Shown here piece by piece: positions 1 to 7,005 of a DNA stretch of 19,751 nt. The notes beneath the pieces were generated by a model. The model did no database searches and was not told where the DNA came from. It saw nothing but the letters and a program-made list of their open reading frames with translations. Numbering within the stretch: position 1 is the first letter of the stretch; the number at the start of each line of letters is the position of its first letter. Source of the DNA: CAYGTK01 sp964352775. GTDB lineage: Bacteria > Bacteroidota > Bacteroidia > Chitinophagales > CAIOSU01. The stretch is taken from NCBI GenBank assembly GCA_964352775.1, contig CAYGTK010000055.1, positions 1 through 19,751 on the forward strand. The letters are read 5' to 3'. Made by a program: the position numbers and the translations under genes.

Positions 1-598
1 AAAGTAGTGCGATGGAAGCTACAACAGGCATTTTTTCAAAATGATAAGCGGCCCAACTTTTTTTGCCCTTCAGTTCGGCATCTTCCGTATTGTAACTGTT
101 ATTCAAAGCCAACCCAGCTTGTAAACTTCTCTGCTCACCTTCATCCAGTAGCGATCTATCTATCAACCATTGTCGCAGGGCTATTATCTTGTTCTCCAAC
201 TCTTGCCCTAAGCCACCATCAACTAGCAGTCGGGTGGGGGTGTCGGTATCTTTTTTGTTCTTAAGCGATCCATTGTCTTTATAACCTCCGCTTTCATCTA
301 TTAAGCGTTGGCGTAGGGTATCTACAAACTCTACGAACACCTCCACTTCTCGCTGCACCGCTTGGGCATCATCAAAAAATGGCGCGGCGCGGTCAGCATC
401 ATTTGCCTTCTTTGCCGCTAGGCTTTCCATCAATTGGTCCGATCGTTCTATCAGTCGCTTATCAGTTTCTGATAAGCCATCATCTATCATCTTAAAAGCA
501 TTCAATACTTCAGTAGAAACGTTTAGCGCCAATAGGGCAGTTAGCACGATGTACATCATGTTTATCATCAACTGCCGGGGCTGTTTGGGTATTGCCAT
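1..598 (-). CDS. gldM: GldM/PorM, type IX secretion motor protein (N-terminal part)
   Basis: GldM, with GldL, forms the proton-driven motor of the type IX secretion system and gliding machinery; its long periplasmic part crosses towards the GldK/GldN ring. The visible 199 residues start at the ATG of 598-596. They carry the family hallmark near the N terminus, a short polar stretch then a single transmembrane helix (about residues 10-26) reading MINMMYIVLTALLALNVS, followed by TEVLNAF. After this comes a helical periplasmic domain, and near the window edge W..YHFEKMPVVASIALL, also typical of GldM. The family is usually about 500 residues, so more than half lies beyond the left edge. The gene normally follows gldL directly, but here 344 non-coding bases and then arsM (same strand) lie upstream. 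It could be the only gldM of the genome or a second copy. I see no strong SD sequence and no exact TAnnTTTG box near the start. Confidence 0.94.
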   Translation of the reverse strand, partial: MAIPKQPRQLMINMMYIVLTALLALNVSTEVLNAFKMIDDGLSETDKRLIERSDQLMESLAAKKANDADRAAPFFDDAQAVQREVEVFVEFVDTLRQRLIDESGGYKDNGSLKNKKDTDTPTRLLVDGGLGQELENKIIALRQWLIDRSLLDEGEQRSLQAGLALNNSYNTEDAELKGKKSWAAYHFEKMPVVASIALL

Positions 599-942
599 AG
601 TTTGTAAATATTACGGGTGAAAAAAATAGTAGCTTTAAATAGAAAAGGTATATATACATAACGACGGGGATTACGAAAGATACATGTGCGGCTGAATATT
701 AAAGGATGGAGGTAATTGAAACTCACTAGTAGAAGGGGCTAGGGAGGGTTTATCGTTATCAGTAAATTGGGCAGCTGTGCTATTACTTAGCCCAATAACT
801 CCCGCAGAAGTAGGGAGAAAAAAAAATACCTAATAGGACAAATTACCCTATTGATAGGCATAATACGAACCGGCTACCAAGCAATGGGCGAAACGATAGC
901 TAAATGGTTAATGGAGAACGATCTTGTCCCTAACGATACCAT
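599..942. other. Intergenic region between arsM and gldM
   Basis: This 344-base stretch has no convincing gene. It holds three inverted repeats: 766-772 with 790-796 (ATTGGGC/GCCCAAT), 799-803 with 813-817 (CTCCC/GGGAG, next to a run of nine A at 818-826), and 899-908 with 938-947, which overlaps the arsM stop. A plus-strand open stretch of about 50 codons ends at the TAG of 943-945's neighbourhood, but it has only an internal ATG and no recognisable product. The region must contain the gldM promoter and the arsM 3' end, but I cannot place either exactly. Confidence 0.6.
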
Positions 943-947
943 TTAGC
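899..947. repeat. 10-bp perfect inverted repeat over the arsM stop codon
   Basis: GCTAAATGGT at 899-908 and ACCATTTAGC at 938-947 are exact reverse complements separated by 29 bases. One arm includes the arsM stop codon (943-945). In the arsM transcript this could fold into a stem at the mRNA 3' end, but no clear U-run follows it, so an ordinary intrinsic terminator is not shown. It may protect the 3' end, or be chance. Confidence 0.45.
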
Positions 948-1911
948 AGCAGCCACCACCATCGTAAAACCAAGTAGACTCTGAAATGAAGATGTCTTTC
1001 CTTTCTAATTTGGCTAGATCACCCGCAGTTTTATCGCAAACAGCTAGTGGCTTGTCGGGCATTAGTACGTGGCCTTTCTTATCATCAAAGTATTCTTCCT
1101 GGCCGAAATAAATGGCCGACTTACCGGTGAATATACAAGGGCCATCTTCTGGCATTGGGTCTTTAATAGCACATACCTCAACACTTTCAATGAAGATGTT
1201 CTCATCAGTATCGTAACGTTCAGTATCTAAGATGCGGTAAGGGCGTTTGGCTCGAACTTCTATCGTACCGAAACCAACGTCGGTAAGTAGTTTCAAATAA
1301 TCCTTTAAAGGAAGTGAGCCACTTAAACACAGCGCACGAAGTTGCTCATCATGCGTTAAGTGTTCAGGCATATTCTCTGCAACAGGATCGGATAATACTA
1401 GGCGACCATACGGTTTAAGAACACGATACATCTCTTTAAGAGCCTTCACCAGATCATCTTCTCTAAAGATATTGAACAGGCAATTCTGCGCAGCTACATC
1501 AATACTACTATCATCTATTGGCAGGTTAAGGGCATCGCCCATTCGCAGGTCTACAAATTCACTTTTAAACCAATCATTCTGCTTTTCCGCTTCAGTAAGA
1601 TTCTCTTGGCACGCAGTTATCATTTCAGGTACTACATCCAACCCGATAACACCGCCCGGTTTTCTACTGAAGTAGCTAAACTGAAGTACCTCCATACCAC
1701 CACCTACACCTACATACAATATGTTGGGTTGGTTAACCAAGTCGCGAGGGTGAACGGTAGTGCCACAGCCGTAGTTCATGTCTAGCATTTTGCTGGGCAT
1801 GTTCAGCCCGGGTAGTTGCCAAATAGGGCTAGTGGTGCAGCATAGGCCTACATCGGGCGTAAGTGCTGCTTCTCTGTAAACGTCTTTGGTGGTCTGTAAG
1901 TAAGTATCCAT
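943..1911 (-). CDS. arsM: Arsenite methyltransferase ArsM, arsenosugar pathway type
   Basis: SAM-dependent methyltransferase that methylates arsenite; the family turns As(III) into mono- and dimethyl arsenicals in the cytosol. The 322 residues show a Rossmann SAM site (VGVGGGMEVLQFS, about 67-79; acidic LDVVPEM near 91-97) and MGDALNLP (124-131). Cysteines lie at the contexts expected for the arsenic-binding Cys of ArsM: C24/C25 (VGLCCTTSP), C144 (QNCLFN) and C195 (RALCLSG). A C-terminal extension of about 100 residues ends in a vicinal pair, GGGCC (C321, C322), which may also bind arsenic. It lies 9 bases downstream of arsS on the same strand, and the ArsM-ArsS pairing marks arsenosugar biosynthesis rather than simple detoxification. 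No arsR, arsC or arsenite pump is next to it. The start ATG at 1911-1909 has no clear SD, as is common in Bacteroidota. Confidence 0.93.
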   Translation of the reverse strand: MDTYLQTTKDVYREAALTPDVGLCCTTSPIWQLPGLNMPSKMLDMNYGCGTTVHPRDLVNQPNILYVGVGGGMEVLQFSYFSRKPGGVIGLDVVPEMITACQENLTEAEKQNDWFKSEFVDLRMGDALNLPIDDSSIDVAAQNCLFNIFREDDLVKALKEMYRVLKPYGRLVLSDPVAENMPEHLTHDEQLRALCLSGSLPLKDYLKLLTDVGFGTIEVRAKRPYRILDTERYDTDENIFIESVEVCAIKDPMPEDGPCIFTGKSAIYFGQEEYFDDKKGHVLMPDKPLAVCDKTAGDLAKLERKDIFISESTWFYDGGGCC

Positions 1912-1920
1912 TATTATGTT

Positions 1921-2973
1921 TTAAACCAATGCTCCTTGACAGCTTGACCCTGCCCCGGCAGTACATCCATAGCAGTGTTGACCAATTGCAATAGTTCTAT
2001 TAGTAATGTTCTCTAAACTAAAGTCGCGAATGTGTTGCGGCGAACTTTTCGCAAGAGGAAGGTCGAGCATTTGGTTGAAATCGCAGTCGTATAAATGCCC
2101 ATCCCAGCGAACGGATAAGGTGTTTCTACACATTACCCCTTCAATAGTGCTAGGGTTAAAGGCATTCACCAAGGTTTCCATGTATTGCTGATACTTATCA
2201 GTAGACACTAGGTAGTCTAAAAACCTACTTATAGGTAAGTTAGTAATGGTATATAGGTTATTAAAAACAAGGTTAAGGTCTTCTTTTAGGCGCAGCTTAT
2301 AGTCACGCTCCAATCCAGCTTGATCTCCTGCTATTGATGCCCCAACGGGGTTGTAAACTAAGTGTAGTTTCAAATCGCTATCAGGTTGACCATAGCCAAG
2401 TTCATTCAATATGCGTATTGCTTCTATCGATCGGCCGAATACACCAGCACCACGTTGTTTGTCTACATTCTCTTGCGTGTAGCAGGGTAGCGATGCGATA
2501 ACAGTTACGCCATGTTCTTTTAAGAATGCAGGGTAGGTTCTGAATTTCTCATTCGAGACTAGGATGGTCAAATTACTCCTTACGATTATCTCCAACTTCC
2601 GTTTCGATAACTCTTCCACGAACCAAAGGAAATCTGGGTTCATTTCTGGTGCACCACCTGTAAGGTCTACTGTGTGTACATCCGAATTATCAATGGCGTT
2701 CAAGCAATGTTGCATTACTTCACGCGTCATTATTTCTTTGCGATCGGGCCCAGCATCTACGTGGCAATGGGTGCAAACCTGATTACACATATAGCCTACG
2801 TTCACCTGAAGTATCTCTACACCACTAGGTTGCAAGGGATGCATACCCAAGTTGGCCAGTTTATCTTCAAATTTGCTTAGCCCTGTGCTATCACTTTCCA
2901 GCAGGGCCACTTGCTGCTGTGGTTGGGCAAGTGAATTACCTTTGCCTAACATCGATCGTTTACTGTCGCTCAT
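1921..2973 (-). CDS. arsS: Arsenosugar biosynthesis radical SAM protein ArsS
   Basis: Radical SAM enzyme that, in characterised relatives, joins the 5'-deoxyadenosyl group of SAM to a dimethylated arsenical, giving the precursor of arsenosugars. The 350 residues contain the [4Fe-4S] motif CNQVCTHC (C63, C67, C70) after VNVGYM, then DLTGGAPEMNP (103-113), the GGxP-like SAM-binding element. The C-terminal third is cysteine-rich, with C282, C297, then HCYGCTAGAGSSCQG (C334, C337, C345), the signature tail of the radical SAM/Cys-rich family that includes selenocysteine-containing members. Here every such site is an ordinary Cys codon. It is the first gene of an operon with arsM. The start at 2973 is preceded by AAGG and by an exact TAnnTTTG box, giving a short leader. 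The product identity rests on motif and neighbour together and is firm. Confidence 0.95.
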   Translation of the reverse strand: MSDSKRSMLGKGNSLAQPQQQVALLESDSTGLSKFEDKLANLGMHPLQPSGVEILQVNVGYMCNQVCTHCHVDAGPDRKEIMTREVMQHCLNAIDNSDVHTVDLTGGAPEMNPDFLWFVEELSKRKLEIIVRSNLTILVSNEKFRTYPAFLKEHGVTVIASLPCYTQENVDKQRGAGVFGRSIEAIRILNELGYGQPDSDLKLHLVYNPVGASIAGDQAGLERDYKLRLKEDLNLVFNNLYTITNLPISRFLDYLVSTDKYQQYMETLVNAFNPSTIEGVMCRNTLSVRWDGHLYDCDFNQMLDLPLAKSSPQHIRDFSLENITNRTIAIGQHCYGCTAGAGSSCQGALV

Positions 2974-2991
2974 AGTACCTTATCCTTGCAC

Positions 2992-2999
2992 CAAATGTA
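2992..2999 (-). promoter_or_regulatory. Bacteroidota -7 promoter box for arsS-arsM
   Basis: Read on the minus strand this is TACATTTG, an exact match to TAnnTTTG, 18 bases before the arsS ATG. I do not see a well-spaced TTG/TTTG -33 element, so the call depends on the -7 box and its position. Confidence 0.55.
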
Positions 3000-3071
3000 C
3001 GGTTATCTACCATCAAGATGTGGCAGGATGCCGACAAATAAGAAACCTAGAATAGAATTTTAAAGAAAGAA

Positions 3072-3965
3072 TTACTTGCCCAGTACGATATGCATTTCCA
3101 TTGCGTAGTGATCAGAAAGGTCGGTGTGTTTTCCTTTTTTATGCCAGTTGGCTCTAAAGGTTTGAATGCGGCGCTCCATATTTTTGATGCGCACTCCATT
3201 TTGGCGCAATAAGATATAATCAAGAACACTTATTTCTATCTCCTTTTTTATCAAAGAGTTGTTCAGGTCGTCGAAAGTGAGCTTGCGTTCGTTCGTGACA
3301 TCACCATCTTGGCAATCCAGCCGTTTCAGCATTTCTTCATAATAATGCCACTCTCGCTTACGGGTGTTAAAATCACCACAGAGTAGCTGCACCACACCAG
3401 GTTTCTCATACTTTTTAATTAGATCGTTATATAGCTGAACGTACTGCTTAAGTCTAACATCACGGAATTTCTGCCCACCACCACTATTCATATGGGTATT
3501 CATCAGTTGGTAGGTAATACCGTCTTTTTCCACCTCTATCATAAGTGCTCCCTTGCGGCCGCTACAATCTACCCCCTTACATTCTTCAAAACGTATAGAG
3601 TCGATAACGGTCATAGGGTAGCGACTGGCCACAAATAGACCGCTGTTGGTCTTTATTCCTTTACCTACAAAAGCTGGCCCATAGCGATAAGGGAATTCAT
3701 CGGCCAATTCTGCTCTAAAGCGACGGCGGATGCGTTTATCAAATACTTCTTGAAGCACTAAAATGTCGTAATCGGAATTGTTGAGCAGCTTCATTATAGA
3801 ATCTGTTCGCTCTTGTTGCCCTGTTTTCACCTTGGGGCTAGGTAGCTTCATGGGCAGCATATACACATTCCACGAGAGTACTTTAAGCCCTTCGTGACTG
3901 GTTGGTGGTGGATTATCTGCGGAAAGAAAAAGAACGAGAACGAAGAGCGAAAGAAGGTATTTCAT
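3072..3965 (-). CDS. Secreted sphingomyelinase-like endonuclease/exonuclease/phosphatase
   Basis: A metal-dependent phosphodiesterase of the EEP (DNase I-like) fold with an N-terminal signal peptide (about residues 1-16, MKYLLSLFVLVLFLSA). Catalytic landmarks are in order: SWNVYMLP (N33), LQEVFD (E73, metal-binding), MNTHMN (H158), CGDFNT (D198, N200), VLDYIL (D249) and LSDHYAM (D285, catalytic H286). The combination WNVYMLP, EVFD and SGLFVASRYPM resembles bacterial neutral sphingomyelinases rather than DNA-repair ExoIII. Its length, 297 residues, fits the compact secreted forms. A plausible role is cleavage of sphingophospholipids or other phosphodiesters in the periplasm or outside the cell, but the substrate is an inference and a secreted nuclease is the main alternative. 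Start is ATG at 3965. An exact TAnnTTTG box lies 32 bases upstream. Confidence 0.9.
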   Translation of the reverse strand: MKYLLSLFVLVLFLSADNPPPTSHEGLKVLSWNVYMLPMKLPSPKVKTGQQERTDSIMKLLNNSDYDILVLQEVFDKRIRRRFRAELADEFPYRYGPAFVGKGIKTNSGLFVASRYPMTVIDSIRFEECKGVDCSGRKGALMIEVEKDGITYQLMNTHMNSGGGQKFRDVRLKQYVQLYNDLIKKYEKPGVVQLLCGDFNTRKREWHYYEEMLKRLDCQDGDVTNERKLTFDDLNNSLIKKEIEISVLDYILLRQNGVRIKNMERRIQTFRANWHKKGKHTDLSDHYAMEMHIVLGK

Positions 3966-3997
3966 GATGGGTTAGAAGCTGAAGATGATAGGGATTG

Positions 3998-4005
3998 CAA
4001 AAATA
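3998..4005 (-). promoter_or_regulatory. Bacteroidota -7 promoter box for the secreted phosphodiesterase
   Basis: On the minus strand this reads TATTTTTG, an exact TAnnTTTG match, ending 32 bases before the ATG at 3965. No clear -33 partner is seen, so the support is the box and its distance. Confidence 0.5.
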
Positions 4006-4059
4006 CACATATCTACCTATTGCTAGGTTTGATAATACAAGCCGATCGTCATAAAAATG

Positions 4060-5580
4060 TTAAGAAGCGGGGGAGGAGCGTAATTCGTAAATGCGTTTGT
4101 AGGCAAAAGCAATGTTATCAATGATGTCGGTAGCTAGCATACTTTCTTGGCCAAGCTTATCAGCTGCTAGGTCGCCTGCCTTACCATGCAGCCAAACGCC
4201 AAGTTTAGCTGCTTCATCGCTAGCATAGCCTTGGGCTAATAGACCAGTTATCATTCCTGTGAGCACATCGCCACTACCAGCGGTAGCCATACCAGGGTTA
4301 CCTGTACTGTTGAACCACACATTACCATCGGGCAAAGCGATAGCAGAATGTGCGCCTTTTAATACGATAACCAGTTGCAGTTCTCTCGCTTTACGTTGCA
4401 GTAGGTCTAACCGATCGAAATGGTTATCCGTTTTACCAAACAGACGCTCAAATTCTTTTGGGTGTGGGGTAAGTACGCTTAGCTTGGGTATGTTGTTCAT
4501 CCATTCAGGATGTTTGCTCAATATGTTTAAAGCATCTGCATCAATTACCAAAGGTTTCCTGAATTCCAGAGCTTTCTCTAACATGGCCATGGTAGCAGCT
4601 TCTTGCCCAATACCAGGGCCAATAGCTATAGTGCTAAAACGGTCTGCTTTTTCAGGAAGGTCAGTTAATATCTTCTCATCACTAGTACTGCACATTGCCT
4701 CTGGAAGTAGCGTTTGCATGGTGGTGTATCCGCAAGCGGGAATGTGCATGTTCAGTAGTGCTGCGCCTACCCTTAAGCAGGCCTTTCCGCTCATTGCAGC
4801 AGCGCCAATGCTGCCATAACTTCCTGCTACTATCAAGGCATGCCCGAAGATGCCTTTGTGGGAAAACTTGCTTCGCTCTTTTAGTAAAGGAGCCACATCA
4901 TGATCGGCCAGATAATGGTAGTCGGTTTCTTGATCTTCAATGAATCGCCTATCCAAGCCAATACTCTTACAGGTCCATTCACCTGTTGCGATATGATTTT
5001 CGGGCAACATAAAGGCTAGTTTGGGCAGCTCGAACGTTAAGGTATGTTCTGCATGAAAGCTGATGCCGTCGCTGTGTTTATCAGCATATGTCCCACTAGG
5101 AATATCTATAGCTACACGGGTACTTCTAGTATTGTTCAGGTAATGTATAAGCTGCGCCACCCAGCCTTCAATGGGACGTGATAGGCCACTTCCGAATAGG
5201 GCATCAATAACGTATGCACCTTGTGGTATTTCTGGGAAGGGATCGCTCTCTAAAATATCGCTTACCACTATTTTTTGCAGAAGGTCTAAACGCTCTTCAT
5301 TCTCCAAGAAGTCGGCTGATGGGTTATCGCTGTATCGCACTTTATAGATCAATACTCGGAATCCTTTTTGATGCAGCATTCGAGCTACGGCTAATCCGTC
5401 GCCACCATTATTACCCATTCCAGCGAATAGATAAATGGTTCTGTCTTTGTCGAATTGCATGGTGAACCAATGGGCAAACACTCCGCTTGCTCGTTCCATC
5501 AAGTCGATGGAACTTATCGGCTCTTGATGAATAGTATAGGCATCAGCCGCTCGGGTTTGTTTGGCACTTAGTATGCGCAT
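4060..5580 (-). CDS. nnr: Bifunctional NAD(P)H-hydrate epimerase/ADP-dependent dehydratase
   Basis: Repairs NADH and NADPH that have been hydrated by heat or GAPDH side reactions. The N-terminal epimerase (YjeF_N) spans about 1-215, with GMGNNGGDGLAVARML (54-69), DALFGSGLSRP (126-136) and DIPSG (159-163). The C-terminal ribokinase-like dehydratase spans about 225-500, with GHALIVAGSYGSIGAA (246-261), GPGIG (321-325), LTPHPKEFERLF (370-381) and GNPGMATAGSGDVLTGM (427-443), in which D438 is the expected catalytic Asp. The length of 506 residues is normal for the fused form. Its ATG (5580-5578) overlaps the stop of the NlpC/P60 gene by one base (TAATG), so the two are probably translationally coupled. 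Nothing is missing from either active site. Confidence 0.97.
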   Translation of the reverse strand: MRILSAKQTRAADAYTIHQEPISSIDLMERASGVFAHWFTMQFDKDRTIYLFAGMGNNGGDGLAVARMLHQKGFRVLIYKVRYSDNPSADFLENEERLDLLQKIVVSDILESDPFPEIPQGAYVIDALFGSGLSRPIEGWVAQLIHYLNNTRSTRVAIDIPSGTYADKHSDGISFHAEHTLTFELPKLAFMLPENHIATGEWTCKSIGLDRRFIEDQETDYHYLADHDVAPLLKERSKFSHKGIFGHALIVAGSYGSIGAAAMSGKACLRVGAALLNMHIPACGYTTMQTLLPEAMCSTSDEKILTDLPEKADRFSTIAIGPGIGQEAATMAMLEKALEFRKPLVIDADALNILSKHPEWMNNIPKLSVLTPHPKEFERLFGKTDNHFDRLDLLQRKARELQLVIVLKGAHSAIALPDGNVWFNSTGNPGMATAGSGDVLTGMITGLLAQGYASDEAAKLGVWLHGKAGDLAADKLGQESMLATDIIDNIAFAYKRIYELRSSPAS

Positions 5581-6356
5581 TACAATAGTCGCTTTATGCG
5601 GGTCAGTTTGTGGCTGTATTTTTTGCCTTGCTTGCGATGGATGCCGTAATGGTCGAGTATATCAATGCGCACCTGTCCGCTTGCGTGGATGATCTGCTTA
5701 TCGGCTAATACAATACCAACGTGGTGCACTCTGCCTTCTTTATTTTCAAAGAACGCTACATCACCTTCTCTGGCAGTATCAATAAAATCTACAGGTTTAC
5801 CGTACTCTATCTGTTGGTAGGCATCTCGTGGTAAGGCTATTCCCAATAGCTTGAACACCTGCTGGGTGAAACCAGAACAGTCGATACCGAAGGGACTTCT
5901 TCCACCCCATAGGTAAGGGGCATTCAAATAGCGGAGGGCTACTTTACGAAGTAGGCGAGTGGGGTCACCAATGTTACTGCTATCAATGGCTTGGCCATTG
6001 TATACCATCTTCTCCTTCTTCAGCTTAAAGTTCATGCCATCAAAATCAGGTAAGTCACTACCTATCAATATCGATAGGTGTCGGTTAGCACTCACCGCTG
6101 CATTCATCATATCCAATGCCACCGGCGACTTTGTTTGCTGTAGCTTATTGTAGTAATCGTCTTTTATGGGTAGGTATTGCTTCTCGTCTATCCAGCCTTC
6201 GTAGCCGTCGTAGCTCAATTTTACCCGCACCCAGGGCGACTTCTTTAGTAGAACCTGCATGGTTTCCCCAAACAATACTTGGCTTACCATTTCAGCCTTA
6301 TCTGATGCTTCGGCCCTTACGGGTACTACACTCAATTCGCAGATGCCATATTCCAT
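5580..6356 (-). CDS. NlpC/P60 cysteine peptidase with SH3-like domain
   Basis: Probable peptidoglycan peptide hydrolase of the C40 family. From the ATG at 6356 the product has 258 residues: a bacterial SH3-like domain (about 1-62, with PVRAEASDKAEMVSQVLFGE and GWIDEKQYLPI), a middle linker, then the NlpC/P60 domain (about 135-258). The catalytic triad is visible as FGIDCSGF (C160), HHVGIV (H212) and IIHASG (H224); PYLWGGRSPFG before the Cys is also diagnostic. An in-frame TTG lies three codons upstream (6365), but the ATG is the better start. There is no signal peptide at this start, as in many Bacteroidota members, so export or cytosolic muropeptide processing remains open. The stop overlaps the nnr start. 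Confidence 0.94.
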   Translation of the reverse strand: MEYGICELSVVPVRAEASDKAEMVSQVLFGETMQVLLKKSPWVRVKLSYDGYEGWIDEKQYLPIKDDYYNKLQQTKSPVALDMMNAAVSANRHLSILIGSDLPDFDGMNFKLKKEKMVYNGQAIDSSNIGDPTRLLRKVALRYLNAPYLWGGRSPFGIDCSGFTQQVFKLLGIALPRDAYQQIEYGKPVDFIDTAREGDVAFFENKEGRVHHVGIVLADKQIIHASGQVRIDILDHYGIHRKQGKKYSHKLTRIKRLL

Positions 6357-6506
6357 TGTACGCAAGTTAAGGCTTCATATAGGGCATAAACACATTGGTT
6401 TTCAACAGCTAAAAAGGGCGTTGAAGAAAAAAATATGCCCGAGCCTGAAAAAAGAGTTGACTTTACTTCTACCCCATATTACATTACTGCCATTGAGCGT
6501 TTGAAT

Positions 6507-6513
6507 AGGAGAG
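6507..6513 (+). promoter_or_regulatory. Strong Shine-Dalgarno site
   Basis: AGGAGAG lies just before the tandem ATGs at 6515 and 6518. Strong SD sequences are rare elsewhere in this window. The spacing (about six bases from AGGAG to the ATG at 6518) suggests the second ATG may be the true start. Confidence 0.55.
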
Positions 6514-6514
6514 T

Positions 6515-6928
6515 ATGATGAAAAGTTCTTTAAAAATTATAACAGGTTTGGTGCTGCTTTTAGCATTGGTTTCCCTTCAATCTTTTTACTGGTTACCTGG
6601 TGATGAAGAAAATAAGGAAGCTGCCGACATTATAGCTGAGTTAGGTATTAGTACCAAAGTGAACGAAGCGGAAATGAGAGCAGCTTATGGTGAAGTAGTA
6701 ATAACTGCTTCTGAAGAAGGAAACTTTGCCATTAGCTTGCCGCGACTGTTTACCAATACCGCTAGTATAGTAATACTGGATGAGTTGGGAAACACTTTGC
6801 TTTGGGATGAAGCTGCTACTAGCGAGCGGTGGACATTACCTAGCAATGCAGTAGCGCACTTAAATACCTGGGTATATAAAATAACTATTGGGCAGAATAC
6901 TTACTGCGGTAAGTATAGCAACCAATAA
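6515..6928 (+). CDS. Small secreted protein of unknown function
   Basis: I do not recognise this 137-residue protein. It has a clear signal peptide (about residues 1-24, hydrophobic core IITGLVLLLALVSLQSF), then an acidic helix-rich part (DEENKEAADIIAELG) and a beta-rich C-terminal half with one cysteine (YCGKY) near the end. The last 70 residues (EGNFAISLPRLFTNTASIVI, later LGNTLLWDE and VYKITIGQ) look like a small beta-sandwich, as in periplasmic or cell-surface proteins. An unusually good SD, AGGAGAG at 6507-6513, precedes two adjacent ATGs (6515 and 6518); spacing favours the second, which would shorten the protein by one residue. It is a single-gene unit ending in a strong terminator. 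Confidence 0.75.
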   Translation: MMKSSLKIITGLVLLLALVSLQSFYWLPGDEENKEAADIIAELGISTKVNEAEMRAAYGEVVITASEEGNFAISLPRLFTNTASIVILDELGNTLLWDEAATSERWTLPSNAVAHLNTWVYKITIGQNTYCGKYSNQ

Positions 6929-6960
6929 ACCTCGTATTCATGTTGGGTTTAATTACCTGA

Positions 6961-6992
6961 AAAGGGTCTGGAGTCTCTCTCCGACCCTTTTC
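6961..6992. terminator. Bidirectional intrinsic terminator
   Basis: AAAAGGGTC (6961-6969) pairs perfectly with GACCCTTTT (6984-6992), and GGAG/CTCC extends the stem inside with a one-base bulge, leaving a small loop. The A-run before and T-run after make it work in both directions. It sits between the convergent small secreted protein (ends 6928) and the lipoprotein gene (ends 7006), and can serve both. Confidence 0.88.
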
Positions 6993-7005
6993 GCATTTTA
7001 GGCAG

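Noticed and set aside
7..264. Plus-strand open frame of 85 codons at the left edge
   Set aside because: The minus strand here encodes an unmistakable GldM N-terminal region.
799..826. CTCCC/GGGAG hairpin next to nine A as a terminator of arsM
   Set aside because: For the arsM transcript the U-run would come before the hairpin, not after it, so it cannot be a normal intrinsic terminator in that direction.
800..946. Plus-strand open stretch of about 50 codons in the arsM-gldM gap (possible small gene)
   Set aside because: It lacks a well-placed start codon with RBS until an ATG 21 codons from its end, resembles no family I know, and overlaps the inverted repeat at the arsM stop.
4259..4819. 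Plus-strand open frame of 186 codons inside nnr
   Set aside because: It lies opposite the conserved dehydratase domain of nnr, and the translation shows no domain or signal.
6456..6485. Sigma-70-like TTGACT with TACATT spaced 17 as promoter of the 6515 gene
   Set aside because: Bacteroidota primary sigma uses TTG/TAnnTTTG, and the -10 match is only partial; no exact TAnnTTTG is found here.
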